In this document: positions 26,401 through 36,055 of the stretch, piece after piece | Numbering within the stretch: position 1 is the stretch's first letter | Layout of the letters: every line of letters starts with the position of its first letter | Assembly (NCBI RefSeq): GCF_001982605.1 | Contig: NZ_MLCN01000022.1 | Span: 1-64,000, forward strand | Source of the DNA: Alkanindiges hydrocarboniclasticus | GTDB lineage: Bacteria > Pseudomonadota > Gammaproteobacteria > Pseudomonadales > Moraxellaceae | Direction: 5' to 3' | Length of the DNA stretch: 64,000 nt | The notes under the pieces: model-generated | What the model was told of the DNA's origin: nothing | The model's input: only the letters and a program-made list of their open reading frames with translations | Databases searched by the model: none | Made by a program: the position numbers and the translations under genes

Positions 26401-26479
26401 TGTAAACTTAGCAGAAGTTTTATCTTTTTTGATAGTTAAGATTACAAAATGTAATAAAAGGCTTACACGTTAGTTTACA
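26401..26479 (+). promoter_or_regulatory. Promoter region with clustered TTACA/TGTAA operator-like sites upstream of the UndA-like gene
   Basis: TGTAAACTTA is at 26401, a perfect ATTACA-AAA-TGTAAT palindrome at 26441-26455, TTACA near 26463, and TTAGTTTACA at 26470. The palindrome overlaps a plausible -10 box TGTAAT (26450), with a -35-like TTTGAT about 16 bases upstream. Repeated half-sites over a promoter suggest a dimeric repressor or autoregulated operator. The regulator is not identified. Confidence 0.45.
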
Positions 26480-26559
26480 AAATAACCATGTCATTATGTA
26501 CTGGAAATTATTAAGTTAAATAAAGGATGAAAATATAAATTAAAGGTTAGGGAAAAACC

Positions 26560-27363
26560 ATGAACACCTTAAATAGTCATATGGATAGTACAGCTACCGC
26601 ACCTAAAGAGTCTCAGGATAAAAAAGCATACAGCCATGCGTTGGAAATCACGCCGCATACCGAATGGTCACAGGCATTTTGGGATCAGTTGGTGCCAGCC
26701 AAAAACCGGGTCAGCCAGCATCCCCTGTTTCAGGACCTGGCGGCCGGACGATTAAGTCTGGCCTGCTTTAAACATGCACTATTAAATTTTTATCCGCTTG
26801 TGGCGCATTTTCCGTCCTATATGGCCATGAGTCTTGCCAAGGCCACTACATTTCAGCTTCCCGGCGTGACCGAAGCACGTAACTGGCTCATCCAGAATAT
26901 TAAGATAGAAGAACGTCACTTGTACTGGTATCGCGACTGGGCCATGGGTTTTGGCTTAACTGTGGACGAGCTTGATCATGTTTGCCCTCCTGCGGCCATG
27001 AATGCGGTTAATCATTATTTATGGAGCATGGCATATCGCGGTACTCTGGCTGAAACCATTGCAGCCACTAATCTGGCAATTGAATGGGCGACTGGCGACT
27101 GGACCATTCAGGTCTATAAGGGTATTGAATCCTACTCGCAGCATCCTGACATCCAGATTAGTAGCAGAACTGTGGCATGGTTGCGTGCGCATGCACACTA
27201 TGATGATTTGCATCCTTATGAAGCAATGGAGCTGATCAAACGCCTGTGCAATCACGATGTCATTATGCAGCAAAAAGCCTTACAGGCTGCCCAGCAGGGA
27301 CTGGCTTATTATGAGCTGGCGCTCGATGACTGCTACAAGATTCAGCAGCTATCGGCGGGCTAG
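26560..27363 (+). CDS. UndA-like heme-oxygenase-fold diiron enzyme (TenA/PqqC superfamily)
   Basis: The 267-residue all-helical protein of the TenA/PqqC/CADD fold has a complete diiron ligand set: E117 and H120 (IEERH), E175 (NLAIEWATG), H211, D215 and H218 (HAHYDDLH). The E-x2-H spacing and the flanks resemble Pseudomonas UndA (E101, H104, E159 and a later H/D/H set, from memory), not the E-x6-H form of CADD. UndA oxidatively decarboxylates medium-chain fatty acids to terminal alkenes. Automatic pipelines often call such proteins TenA transcriptional regulators, but a thiaminase active-site Cys is not seen. About 30 N-terminal residues are extra. Substrate and product are inferred. Confidence 0.7.
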   Translation: MNTLNSHMDSTATAPKESQDKKAYSHALEITPHTEWSQAFWDQLVPAKNRVSQHPLFQDLAAGRLSLACFKHALLNFYPLVAHFPSYMAMSLAKATTFQLPGVTEARNWLIQNIKIEERHLYWYRDWAMGFGLTVDELDHVCPPAAMNAVNHYLWSMAYRGTLAETIAATNLAIEWATGDWTIQVYKGIESYSQHPDIQISSRTVAWLRAHAHYDDLHPYEAMELIKRLCNHDVIMQQKALQAAQQGLAYYELALDDCYKIQQLSAG

Positions 27364-27429
27364 CTTCGATCTTTTATCTAACCTTTTAAGGTCTGCTTGA
27401 TTGGAGCTTCTTACTGTATTGATTCTATA

Positions 27430-27457
27430 AAAAAGAGCCTGATATCAGGCTCTTTTT
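27430..27457. terminator. Bidirectional terminator between the UndA-like gene and grxD
   Basis: A 28-base perfect palindrome has the core GAGCCTGATATCAGGCTC flanked by five A and five T. Confidence 0.9.
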
Positions 27458-27479
27458 GCAGGCATTATCATTGCACAGC

Positions 27480-27842
27480 TTATTGCGCTTCCGGGCTGTT
27501 TTGTTCAATCAGCGGCTTAAGCTCACCTTTCTGGAACATTTCCAGCACAATATCACTTCCGCCAATCAATTCGCCACCAACCCATAGCTGTGGAAAAGTT
27601 GGCCAGTTGGCAATACGTGGCAATGTGGCACGGATATCCGGGTTTTCCAGAATATTGACATACGCAAAAGGACGGCCAATCTGGCTTAACGCTTCTATGG
27701 CACGCGCCGAAAAGCCACACTGTGGAAACTGTGGTGTTCCTTTCATGTATAAAATGACAGGATGCTTGGCAATTTGCTCACGAATTAATGTTTCGGTACT
27801 GTTGTCAGCATGAGCTGGATTAGGGTTGGCTGCGTCAGTCAT
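27480..27842 (-). CDS. grxD: Monothiol glutaredoxin
   Basis: The 120-residue protein has the CGFS active site (FPQCGFSARAIEAL), upstream KHPVILYMKGTP, and the glutathione-binding WPTFPQLWVGGELIGGSD. CGFS glutaredoxins carry and transfer [2Fe-2S] clusters, usually with a BolA partner. The ATG at 27842 is preferred, with AGAGG 8 bases upstream; the longer frame start at 27890 has none. Encoded alone, convergent with the UndA-like gene. Confidence 0.96.
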   Translation of the reverse strand: MTDAANPNPAHADNSTETLIREQIAKHPVILYMKGTPQFPQCGFSARAIEALSQIGRPFAYVNILENPDIRATLPRIANWPTFPQLWVGGELIGGSDIVLEMFQKGELKPLIEQNSPEAQ

Positions 27843-28033
27843 AAAACAAACCTCTTTAAATGTGGCGCTATTATAGCGGCGATTTGTCATAACAGCTATT
27901 GCCTTAGATTAGGCTAATAACAGCGAATTTCAATGCTGACCTTTGGTTAAAACTTGAAAAAGCGCCTCACCTCTAGCAAAAAGTTTTGTTAAGATGCTTA
28001 TCTCCTGTTTTATCTCAACAAAGAGCGCTGAAA

Positions 28034-29266
28034 ATGACCGTGCCCCCAGATTTTAATTCCGCAAATAACCAAGCTACTCAGCAAGCCAGCAGCTTAATGC
28101 CAACCTATGCACGTCAACCCATTGCTTTTGTTCGAGGTCAGGGAAGCTATTTATATACTGAAGATGGCACTGCCTACCTGGATGCCTTAACCGGGATTGC
28201 GGTATGCGGACTCGGCCATGCGCATCCGGTAGTGGCACAGGCTATTAGTGAGCAGGCTGGCCTATTGGTACACACCAGTAACCTGTTCGAGATTCCATGG
28301 CAGGAAGCCGCAGGCCAGTTACTGACAAAAGTTGCAGGCATGCAGCAGGTATTTTTTAGCAATAGTGGTGCGGAAGCCAACGAAGCCGCAATTAAGCTGG
28401 CCCGGATTAGTGGTCATAAAAAAGGGTTTGGCAGCCCAAAAATTATTGTCATGGATAAATCATTCCATGGCCGTACTCTGGCAACGTTGTCTGCTACTGG
28501 CAATGCCAAGGTACAGGCAGGTTTTGCGCCACTGGTAGAAGGCTTTTTACGCGTTCCCTTTGGTGATGTTGACGCCATCAAGCAACTGGCCAGCCAGCAT
28601 GATGATATTGTGGCTATTCTGGTTGAACCCATTCAGGGTGAAGGTGGCATCAATACAGCGCCGCAGGGCTTTGAATACCTAAACCAGCTACGCGAGTTGT
28701 GTGACCAGCATGACTGGCTGCTCATGCTGGATGAAATCCAGACGGGTAACGGCCGTACCGGTAAATATTTTGCCTTCCAGCATACCCCTATTACCCCAGA
28801 TGTCCTCACGACGGCCAAAGGATTGGGCAATGGTTTTCCAGTGGGTGCCTGTCTGGTACAAGGCAAGGCAGTTAACCTGTTTGCGGCTGGTAACCATGGT
28901 TCAACCTATGGGGGTACGCCATTGGCCTGCCGAACCGTCTATACCGTAATTGACTGTCTGGAAAAAGAAGGCGCTGTTGAAAACGCAGCCAAAATGGGTA
29001 ATTATCTGGTTGAACAATTCCAGCAAAAACTCACTCAGTATCAGGTAACTGTACGTGGTTTTGGCTTGATGATTGGTATTGAGTTGCCAATTGCCTGTGG
29101 TGAACTGGTGGCACGTGCGCGTGATGAAAAACAACTGATTATCAATGTTACTGCCGACAAAGTCGTACGTTTGCTGCCAGCCCTGAATATTTCACAGGCC
29201 GATGCTGATGAAATTATCGCTCGACTGGTACCGCTCATTAGTGATTTTATTCAAAGCAAAACCTAA
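28034..29266 (+). CDS. argD: Acetylornithine aminotransferase family (ArgD/AstC)
   Basis: The 410-residue class III PLP aminotransferase has the PLP lysine in TTAKGLGNGFPVG, the cofactor phosphate site SNSGAEANEAA and the Asp of LDEIQTGNGRTG. It converts N-acetylglutamate semialdehyde and glutamate to acetylornithine and 2-oxoglutarate in arginine synthesis. The closely related AstC (succinylornithine) or DapC role cannot be excluded. The ATG at 28034 has AAAGAGCG upstream; an in-frame TTG at 27986 is less likely. It ends at a strong terminator. Confidence 0.88.
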   Translation: MTVPPDFNSANNQATQQASSLMPTYARQPIAFVRGQGSYLYTEDGTAYLDALTGIAVCGLGHAHPVVAQAISEQAGLLVHTSNLFEIPWQEAAGQLLTKVAGMQQVFFSNSGAEANEAAIKLARISGHKKGFGSPKIIVMDKSFHGRTLATLSATGNAKVQAGFAPLVEGFLRVPFGDVDAIKQLASQHDDIVAILVEPIQGEGGINTAPQGFEYLNQLRELCDQHDWLLMLDEIQTGNGRTGKYFAFQHTPITPDVLTTAKGLGNGFPVGACLVQGKAVNLFAAGNHGSTYGGTPLACRTVYTVIDCLEKEGAVENAAKMGNYLVEQFQQKLTQYQVTVRGFGLMIGIELPIACGELVARARDEKQLIINVTADKVVRLLPALNISQADADEIIARLVPLISDFIQSKT

Positions 29267-29303
29267 ACTGGCTAATTGTTAATTTTTTAAAAAATAGTCG
29301 TAT

Positions 29304-29337
29304 AAAAAAACCGCCTCAAATTCAGGCGGTTTTTTTT
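29304..29337. terminator. Bidirectional terminator after argD
   Basis: ACCGCCT and AGGCGGT pair around a 6-base loop, with seven A before and eight T after, serving argD and the convergent LysR gene. Confidence 0.9.
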
Positions 29338-29356
29338 ATCAGGAGAGTCAAGCATG

Positions 29357-30304
29357 CTATTGCTGTGTTGTCTCATCAGTTAAACGGCGCACTGAGCGAC
29401 CACCCGGTAGCTGGCTAAAATACTGTGACAGTGCATCCAGACAACGATAAATCTTGGTTGGTTGCTGTTCACGCTTTAAAGTCACAGCATACAAAATATA
29501 ATCCTGCATTTTCCATTGTGGCAGCACTTCTACAAGGTCACCCCGTGCCAGTTCCTTTTGCACATCCAGATATAAAATACGGCCAACCCCATGTCCGGCC
29601 AGACACAGTGATTTGGTCACAAAGACATTATTGCTATGAATACGCGCTGGCATAAACACATGTTTTTGCTCGCCTGATGCTGCATTGGTCAGGTAAATGT
29701 CCTGTGGATTTTGTACCAGATCAATGGGCAAAAGCTCAAGCTGGGCCAAGTCTTCTGGCGTTTGAACAGGTGCAAACTGCCGCAAATAACTGGGCGATGC
29801 ACACAATATCTGATCTACCCGCGCCATGGGACGCGCAATTAATGATGAATCTGCCAGTGTGGGACTCATGCGAATGGCAATATCAATTCGTTCTTCAATC
29901 AGGTCGATATAGCGGTTATCTGCTTCAAAATACACTTTTAGGCTAGGATGCGCAGACAACCAGCATGATAAAGCAGGTACAACATGCATTGCGCCCAGCT
30001 CTGGCGTGGTGGCAATCCGTAAATCCCCTACCAGATCATCACGCAATTCACTAATACGGATACGCCCGCGCTCAGCAGCGGCTACCATTTCCTGACAACT
30101 GTGAAAAAATGCCTGACCCGCTTCTGTTAAGCTTAATTTACGAGTAGAACGATGTAACAGCAGCACATCCATTTCTTCTTCTAACGAACGGATCTGCTGG
30201 CTTACTGCACTGGTTGTGATGCCCAGATCCCTGGCTGCACCACTAAAAGACCCTCGCTCTACCACGCAGGCAAATACTGCCATACTTCGTAAATTATCAA
30301 GCAT
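29357..30304 (-). CDS. LysR-family transcriptional regulator
   Basis: The 315-residue protein has the N-terminal winged helix (residues 1-60, FSGAARDLGITTSAVSQQIRSLEEE) and the LysR substrate domain, including the common IDLIEERIDIAIRM and LCASPSYL patterns. It binds DNA as a tetramer and responds to a small effector. It is convergent with argD and lies just beyond the 3' end of the NlpD-like gene, so no target is obvious from neighbours. Confidence 0.93.
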   Translation of the reverse strand: MLDNLRSMAVFACVVERGSFSGAARDLGITTSAVSQQIRSLEEEMDVLLLHRSTRKLSLTEAGQAFFHSCQEMVAAAERGRIRISELRDDLVGDLRIATTPELGAMHVVPALSCWLSAHPSLKVYFEADNRYIDLIEERIDIAIRMSPTLADSSLIARPMARVDQILCASPSYLRQFAPVQTPEDLAQLELLPIDLVQNPQDIYLTNAASGEQKHVFMPARIHSNNVFVTKSLCLAGHGVGRILYLDVQKELARGDLVEVLPQWKMQDYILYAVTLKREQQPTKIYRCLDALSQYFSQLPGGRSVRRLTDETTQQ

Positions 30305-30377
30305 TGTTTGCGCTCACCTCAAAAAGGATGTTACTGATTTATTTATTTTATGGTTTTCGTTCAACTTATCATAAACC

Positions 30378-31268
30378 CTAACGGGCAGGCAGCAAGCTGG
30401 CTGGATTAATTGGTTTACCATTTAAACGAACCTGAAATTCTAGCATAGTTTGTGTCGTTCCACTGGAACCCATTTCGGCAATTTTCTGTCCTGCCTTTAC
30501 ACGGTCTGTCTCCTTCACGATTATTTTACTATTATGGGCATAGGCAGTGACATAGCCACTAATATGCCGGATTAGCACCAGATTGCCATATTCGGTTAGC
30601 CGGTCACTGGCATACACCACCTCACCCTCTGCTGCTGCCCTTACCGGATCACCAGTATTGCCCCCAATGCGGATACCCTTGATATCACGTGCCAGCTCAA
30701 ACTGCTGCAAAACCGGGCCACTTGCTGGCCATTGCCAGGTCAGGCCAGATGGCAGCGTGGCTGGGGTATTAGGTAGAATGGGTGGTGGCGTAGTCACTGA
30801 AGGGACTGTACGTACCGGCGTGCTGGTCTGCGCAGTTGTCCGCACAGGCTGTGTAGGCAAACTTCTGGACTGAATGGCCACTGGCGCAGGTGTTGCAGAG
30901 GTTCTAACCTGAATTCGGGGTGCATCCTTACCACCACTGTGTAGTCGTAAGCTCTGGTTGGTATAGATGGTATAACTGGAATCAATATTATTAATGCGGG
31001 CAATTTCGCGGTAATCCAGATTATAACGTGCTGCAATCTGGCTTAAAGTGTCACCTGCCTTAACAGTATAATATTGAGGAATAACAATTAAACGGGACTG
31101 GCTTGGATTTACAACAGGCTTGGAAGCACAACCTGCCATCAGCAACACCGTAGCACTGCACATGATGACGTTACGGGTGGAAATACTGCATTTACCGGTT
31201 GCTATATCTGCCTGCTTTTGTGTAGAAAGCTGCATGGAAAGCCCTGATAAATAGCGAAACCACTTCAT
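30378..31268 (-). CDS. nlpD: NlpD-like lipoprotein with LysM and degenerate LytM domains
   Basis: The product has up to 296 residues. A lipobox LLMAGC near residues 42-47 marks an outer-membrane lipoprotein, although the segment before it is long, so a later ATG (for example residue 36) or an unusual leader is possible. A LysM domain (YYTVKAGDTLSQIAARYNL, residues about 67-112) binds peptidoglycan. A Pro/Thr linker precedes a LytM/M23 domain with GIRIGGNTGDPVRAAAEGEV and AYAHNS. The final metal motif reads LEFQVR instead of LHFEVR, so it should not cleave peptidoglycan; NlpD-type proteins activate amidases at the septum. The usual pcm/rpoS neighbours are absent here. Confidence 0.8.
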   Translation of the reverse strand: MKWFRYLSGLSMQLSTQKQADIATGKCSISTRNVIMCSATVLLMAGCASKPVVNPSQSRLIVIPQYYTVKAGDTLSQIAARYNLDYREIARINNIDSSYTIYTNQSLRLHSGGKDAPRIQVRTSATPAPVAIQSRSLPTQPVRTTAQTSTPVRTVPSVTTPPPILPNTPATLPSGLTWQWPASGPVLQQFELARDIKGIRIGGNTGDPVRAAAEGEVVYASDRLTEYGNLVLIRHISGYVTAYAHNSKIIVKETDRVKAGQKIAEMGSSGTTQTMLEFQVRLNGKPINPASLLPAR

Positions 31269-31549
31269 AAAACACCCCTGCCCTGAATAACTTTATCTCA
31301 CTTGAAAATCTGTGTTTGTGCGGTTAGCCTTTTACAAACACCGCCAAAGCATAACAAGAAAAATAGTTTAGAAACGTTTTTTTCACGAACTGATAACGAA
31401 AACTCACATTATGCTTTAGAAAAAATCAATAATCGCTCAACGCTAATACTTTTGCTGCACTGCTATAAGTTTTTCTCATGAAAAATCAACAAAAAGCTTC
31501 ATTAAGCTTGGCCAGATTGGCTTTATGCTAGCCCTGCTTACGATCTGGA

Positions 31550-32014
31550 ATGATACACATGACTAAAACAAACCTGAATTTTACAAATTTTCCGTGGGTT
31601 AAAACGCTTGCTATTGCAGTACTGTGCACCACGAGCATTGCTACTGTTAATGCGGCACCAGCCAGCAGCGCAGCCAGCCAGACTGCCAGTAAAGGCGACA
31701 AGGTTGAGTTTAAAAGCTCACTACCCGTAACGCAGGAGGAAATTGCTGCTGTAGATATCCTGGGTGAAATTTGCCCCAAGCTCATTGGCAACAGCAAGAA
31801 ATTTGATAACGGATATGAGCGCTTGCTGAAAGACCTGATGCCCAATATTGATCAGCCGGTCATGGCGTTAAAAGCACTGGCAGATGATGCTGAATATCAG
31901 GGTAAACTAAAGGAAGCCCGTGAAGATGCCAACAAGGCCAGCGTGCAGGATAACCGCGCCGTTTGCCAAGATATTGTGAATTATCCGGCAAATAGCAATA
32001 AAACTAAAAAATAA
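31550..32014 (+). CDS. MCR_0457-type small secreted protein
   Basis: The 154-residue protein has a signal peptide (hydrophobic core near residues 18-35, cleavage near VNAAPA). The mature part contains VDILGEICPKLIGNSKKF, YERLLKDLMP and a final Cys-containing CQDIVNY. Two conserved Cys may form a disulfide. The pattern matches the Moraxellaceae MCR_0457 family of unknown function. Starts at 31550 and 31559 are both possible, and the second has GGA at better spacing. It lies upstream of a DD-carboxypeptidase in the same direction. Confidence 0.65.
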   Translation: MIHMTKTNLNFTNFPWVKTLAIAVLCTTSIATVNAAPASSAASQTASKGDKVEFKSSLPVTQEEIAAVDILGEICPKLIGNSKKFDNGYERLLKDLMPNIDQPVMALKALADDAEYQGKLKEAREDANKASVQDNRAVCQDIVNYPANSNKTKK

Positions 32015-32113
32015 TTTTTTTGTATTGTCTGGGCAATCATGCTTGGTTGCTCAGGCTGCATGGCTTAGAATCTCCCGCTTACTGTTTATTTTGCTAAAAT
32101 GGAAATTCTAGCC

Positions 32114-33274
32114 ATGTCTAGCCTACGCGCCTTAACTGTTGCTGCTGTATTTACTGGTTTTACAATTAATGCACATGCTGTGACAGCATTACCTCTTCCA
32201 CCGACTCTCGACAATAAAGCATACGTACTCGTAGATTATGACACAGGCCAGGTTCTGGCTGGTTCTAATGAAAATGCAGAGTTGCCTCCTGCATCCATGA
32301 CCAAGATGATGACCAGCTTCATTATTGAGAAGCGCCTGATGTCCGGTCAGCTTAAAGAAACCGACATGGTTCGCATGAATGAATCAGCGTGGTGTCGTGG
32401 CAGCAGTTCAGAATCCTGCATGTATGTGCCCTTAAATGGTTCAGCCAGTGTCATTGACATGTTGCGCGGTATTATTATCCAGTCTGGCAACGATGCATCC
32501 AAAGCTATGGCTGAGCATATTGCTGGCAATGAAGGCGCATTTGCCGAGATGATGAATCAGGAAGCCAAACATTTAGGCATGAACCATAGTCATTTTATGA
32601 ATGCAACGGGTATGCCAATGGATGGACATTATTCATCTGCGCTGGACATGGCTATTCTGGCACGCCATATCATTAAGGATAGTTCCAAATATTATCCGAT
32701 TTATTCTGAAAAAGAATTTACTTATAACGGCATTAAGCAAGGCAACCGTAATGCCTTGCTGTATACCGACCCTAGCGTCGATGGCTTAAAAACTGGTCAT
32801 ACCGAAGCGGCTGGCTATTGTCTGGTGGCCTCCAGCAAACGCGGTCCAATGCGCCTGATTGCAGTGGTGATGGGCACACCAAGTATGGATGAACGGGCCA
32901 GCCAGACCCGTGCTATTTTAAACTGGGGCTTTAGCAATTTTGAAAACACCACACTGCGTCCAGCGGGTCAGTCGCTGGCTACGACACCAGTATGGTTTGG
33001 CCAAACCGAGGCTGTATCGGTAGGTCTGGCAGAAAATATGGCCGTAACTCTACCACGGGGTCAGGCTGCCAATGTTAAAACCCAACTGGTTATTAATCCT
33101 GACCTGAAAGCACCGATTCAAAAAGGTCAGGTTATTGGTAAAGTGGTGGCTAATCTTGATGGTAAAATGCTAAGTGAAAAACCACTGGTGGCACTGGAAG
33201 CGGTTGAAGAATCTGGTTTCTTTGCCCGTATGATTGACCATGTGAAAATTTTCTTTAGCAAGTTTTTTGGCTAA
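32114..33274 (+). CDS. dacC: D-alanyl-D-alanine carboxypeptidase (PBP5/6 family)
   Basis: The protein has about 386 residues from the ATG at 32114 (an in-frame ATG lies five codons upstream at 32099). A signal peptide ends near NAHAVTA. The penicillin-binding motifs are all present: S-x-x-K in ASMTK, S-x-N in QSGND, and K-T-G in LKTGHTEAAGYC. A C-terminal beta-domain ends in an amphipathic helix (MIDHVKIFFSKFFG) that anchors it to the inner membrane. It removes terminal D-Ala from pentapeptides in the periplasm. An intrinsic terminator follows. Confidence 0.93.
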   Translation: MSSLRALTVAAVFTGFTINAHAVTALPLPPTLDNKAYVLVDYDTGQVLAGSNENAELPPASMTKMMTSFIIEKRLMSGQLKETDMVRMNESAWCRGSSSESCMYVPLNGSASVIDMLRGIIIQSGNDASKAMAEHIAGNEGAFAEMMNQEAKHLGMNHSHFMNATGMPMDGHYSSALDMAILARHIIKDSSKYYPIYSEKEFTYNGIKQGNRNALLYTDPSVDGLKTGHTEAAGYCLVASSKRGPMRLIAVVMGTPSMDERASQTRAILNWGFSNFENTTLRPAGQSLATTPVWFGQTEAVSVGLAENMAVTLPRGQAANVKTQLVINPDLKAPIQKGQVIGKVVANLDGKMLSEKPLVALEAVEESGFFARMIDHVKIFFSKFFG

Positions 33275-33299
33275 ATCGCAATTTGGCTTTTCGGCTTTG

Positions 33300-33329
33300 A
33301 AAATGCCCAACGCTGTTTGGGCATTTTTT
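33300..33329 (+). terminator. Intrinsic terminator after the carboxypeptidase gene
   Basis: AAATGCCCAA and TTGGGCATTT form a 10-bp stem, followed by a run of T. Confidence 0.88.
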
Positions 33330-33501
33330 ATACTTGAGCCTTATGGTTGTCGTTTGTATTGGTTTAAGGGTTTGTATCTACAAAGGTATAAATTAAAGAT
33401 ATTAAATCAGGCTGATTATCGCTTTCCCTAACAGCTTTGATTGCCCAAAACTGGCAACTTTCGTATCATACTCACTTTATTGTCTTAGTGTGATTTCACC
33501 T

Positions 33502-33990
33502 ATGTCCTGGATACCTCATGTGACGGTTGCCACCATTGTGCAGGATGATCAACAGCGCTTCCTGTTTGTCGAAGAACAAAGTTTGTCGGCAAGTCATTTG
33601 GTGATTAATCAGCCTGCCGGTCATGTTGAAGCCCATGAAACACTGATTGAAGCTGCTGTACGTGAAACACTGGAAGAAACCGGCTGGACTGTTGATGTAA
33701 CTCATTTGCTGGGCATCTATACTTATACCCCGCCAGCTGATCCGGACTGTACTTATTATCGTTTTTGTTTTCTGGCCAAACCGCTATCACATGATGCAGC
33801 CCGTCCGCTGGACACCGGGATTGAACAGGCCCTCTGGATGACACTGGAAGCACTTGAGGAAACCGCGCGGGCGCGTAGCCCGCTGGTAATTCGCTGTGTA
33901 CAGGATGCATTACAGGGCAAGCGCTATCCACTGGATATTATTTTTGAACAACCTTTATTTAATTCTTCACCCGACCTATTAAATGCCTGA
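33502..33990 (+). CDS. nudJ: NUDIX hydrolase NudJ
   Basis: The protein has 162 residues from the ATG at 33502 (MSWIPHVTVATIV, the family N-terminus); a GTG four codons earlier is possible. The Nudix box is complete, from GHVEAHETLIEAAVRE to TLEETGW. NudJ is a phosphatase for thiamine-diphosphate precursors and nucleoside di/triphosphates. It sits upstream of mnmA and hflD, the gene order known from E. coli (nudJ-mnmA-hflD-purB). Confidence 0.93.
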   Translation: MSWIPHVTVATIVQDDQQRFLFVEEQSLSASHLVINQPAGHVEAHETLIEAAVRETLEETGWTVDVTHLLGIYTYTPPADPDCTYYRFCFLAKPLSHDAARPLDTGIEQALWMTLEALEETARARSPLVIRCVQDALQGKRYPLDIIFEQPLFNSSPDLLNA

Positions 33991-34092
33991 ACGTGAACAC
34001 TGCCTACTGAATAAGTCCTGTTCAAATACAGGCTTTAAGTAAATGGGTAACAGATGGCAATGGCCAGACTCAAATTTTAGAAAGGTTTACTG

Positions 34093-35277
34093 ATGAGTAA
34101 CTATGTAATTGTGGGCATGTCAGGCGGTGTGGATTCGTCGGTATCTGCTGCATTATTGCTGGAACAGGGCTATCAGGTTGAAGGCCTGTTCATGAAAAAC
34201 TGGGAAGATGACGACGGTACTGAGTACTGTACTGCCATGCGTGATCTGGCCGATGCGCAAAGTGTCTGTGACGGTCTGGGTATTCCCTTGCGTACCGCCA
34301 ACTTTTCTATGGAATACTGGGATCGGGTATTTGAGCATTTTTTAAAGGAATATTCGGCGGGCCGTACACCAAATCCCGATATTCTGTGCAATAAGGAAAT
34401 TAAGTTTCGGGCCTTTCTGGATCATGCCTTGACACTGGGCGCGGATTTTATTGCAACGGGTCATTATGCGCGGCGTGGCGCTGTACAAACCAATAGTCTG
34501 GGTGAGCCTTATGCACCGCTATTGCGCGGGCTGGATCAAAATAAGGACCAGAGCTATTTTCTGCATGCAGTACATGGCCGCGAGATTGCAAAAACCCTGT
34601 TTCCAGTAGGTGAACTTGAAAAACCACAGGTGCGCCAAAAAGCCATTGAACTGGGCTTGAGTACTGCCAGTAAAAAAGACTCCACCGGAATATGCTTTAT
34701 TGGCGAACGCCGTTTTAAGGATTTTTTAAAGCAATACCTGCCTGCCCAGCCGGGTGAAATTATTACGGATGCTGGTGAAGTGGTTGGCAAGCATGATGGC
34801 CTGATGTACTACACCCTGGGCCAGCGGGGCGGTATTGGCATTGGTGGCCTGAAGAATCAGGCTGAAGGTGCATGGTTTGTATTGGCCAAGGACATGCAAA
34901 ATAACCAGTTAATTATTGGACAAGGCCATGATCATCCGCTGATGCAAAGCAATGTGTTGTGGAGTGACAGCATTGACTGGGTTGCTGGGGTGGCCAATAT
35001 TCCGGCTCAAGGTTTAATTTGTACTGCAAAAACCCGTTATCGTCAGGCGGATCAGCATTGTACAGTTTATGCCGACAATAGCCTGCAACCGGGCGGTGTA
35101 CGGGTTGAGTTTCATGAGCCACAGCGTGCTGTGACGCCCGGGCAATCTGTGGTGTTTTATCAGGGTGAAACCTGTCTGGGTGGTGGCGTAATTCATCATA
35201 CCAACGCAGGAGGAATGGATGCAGTAGGTATAGTAGACAAGGGTAATACGGTAAATGGGGGGTTACTTCATGGCTAA
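34093..35277 (+). CDS. mnmA: tRNA-specific 2-thiouridylase MnmA
   Basis: The 394-residue enzyme has the PP-loop [12 protein letters not shown] at residues 8-19. The catalytic cysteines are in the [10 protein letters not shown] and [11 protein letters not shown] motifs, and the DGTEYC and [10 protein letters not shown] segments are conserved. It adds sulfur to U34 of tRNAs for Lys, Glu and Gln, receiving sulfur from the IscS-Tus relay. Its last 8 bases overlap the hflD start. Confidence 0.97.
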   Translation: MSNYVIVGMSGGVDSSVSAALLLEQGYQVEGLFMKNWEDDDGTEYCTAMRDLADAQSVCDGLGIPLRTANFSMEYWDRVFEHFLKEYSAGRTPNPDILCNKEIKFRAFLDHALTLGADFIATGHYARRGAVQTNSLGEPYAPLLRGLDQNKDQSYFLHAVHGREIAKTLFPVGELEKPQVRQKAIELGLSTASKKDSTGICFIGERRFKDFLKQYLPAQPGEIITDAGEVVGKHDGLMYYTLGQRGGIGIGGLKNQAEGAWFVLAKDMQNNQLIIGQGHDHPLMQSNVLWSDSIDWVAGVANIPAQGLICTAKTRYRQADQHCTVYADNSLQPGGVRVEFHEPQRAVTPGQSVVFYQGETCLGGGVIHHTNAGGMDAVGIVDKGNTVNGGLLHG

Positions 35278-36055
35278 GCAGCACTTTACCCCGGAAATTC
35301 AGCAGCACCTTAATGATGCCCTGACCAATTCAGGTATTACCGAACGGCAAAACCGTTTGTTGGCACTGGTTGCCCTATTTCAGGCAGCCCAACTGACCTA
35401 CTCACTGGCCACCCAAGGCAAGAATACCTTAACCGGTTTGTCGAACCAGAGCTTTTCTGCCTTACTGCAAGCCAGCCTTCAGATTCATGACCAGCAGCCA
35501 AACAGCCTGTTTAGTTTTGACCTGTATGGAAATGTTGAAAACCTGCACATTGGCCTGCGCAGTCTGGAAGGTGCCCTGATTCAGCCTTACCAGAATACCC
35601 GCTCACGTTTGCCACTGCCACGCCAGTATGGTGAAACCTTGCGCTATGCCATGGCACTCATGCAGCTTGAAAAAAAGGTGTACAAAAAACCTGCTTTTGC
35701 CCAGCGCATTACTGGAGAACAGGCCAACATAGAGCAGCGCCTGAACTTTTTTGACCATAATGTGCAGCATCCCGCAATTTTGGCCAGCCTTGCCAGTTTA
35801 TATATTGATACGGCGGGCCAGCTAACTCCCCGACTGTCAGTACGTGGCAAACCGGAATACCTGAAAAACCAGCCCACTATCGATGCTATTCGGGCCTGCC
35901 TGTTTTCAGGTTTACAGGCAGCGCATTTCTGGCGGCAACTGGGCGGCAATCGCTGGCAACTGGTATTTGGCCGTAAAGCCATGCTGGAAGATTTGCGCCA
36001 GCTGGCCAAAGTTCGCTATCAGTCCTCACCGGTTTTTTACGAGCCTGAAGCCTGA
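35270..36055 (+). CDS. hflD: High frequency lysogenization protein HflD
   Basis: The 261-residue helical protein is of the HflD (YcfC) family, with [17 protein letters not shown] near the N-terminus and [19 protein letters not shown] in the middle. The ATG at 35270 follows a GGGGGG ribosome binding site; an ATG at 35255 in the same frame lies upstream of it. HflD is a peripheral inner-membrane protein that influences lambda CII stability in E. coli. Its normal host role is not clear. Coupled to mnmA. Confidence 0.93.
   Translation: MAKQHFTPEIQQHLNDALTNSGITERQNRLLALVALFQAAQLTYSLATQGKNTLTGLSNQSFSALLQASLQIHDQQPNSLFSFDLYGNVENLHIGLRSLEGALIQPYQNTRSRLPLPRQYGETLRYAMALMQLEKKVYKKPAFAQRITGEQANIEQRLNFFDHNVQHPAILASLASLYIDTAGQLTPRLSVRGKPEYLKNQPTIDAIRACLFSGLQAAHFWRQLGGNRWQLVFGRKAMLEDLRQLAKVRYQSSPVFYEPEA

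Noticed and set aside
26560..27363. TenA thiaminase II or transcriptional regulator
   Set aside because: No DNA-binding domain or thiaminase catalytic Cys is seen, while a full diiron ligand set is present.
31528..31845. Minus-strand ORF upstream of the carboxypeptidase
   Set aside because: It is the antisense shadow of the signal-peptide-bearing MCR_0457-type gene, which has family resemblance and the better start.
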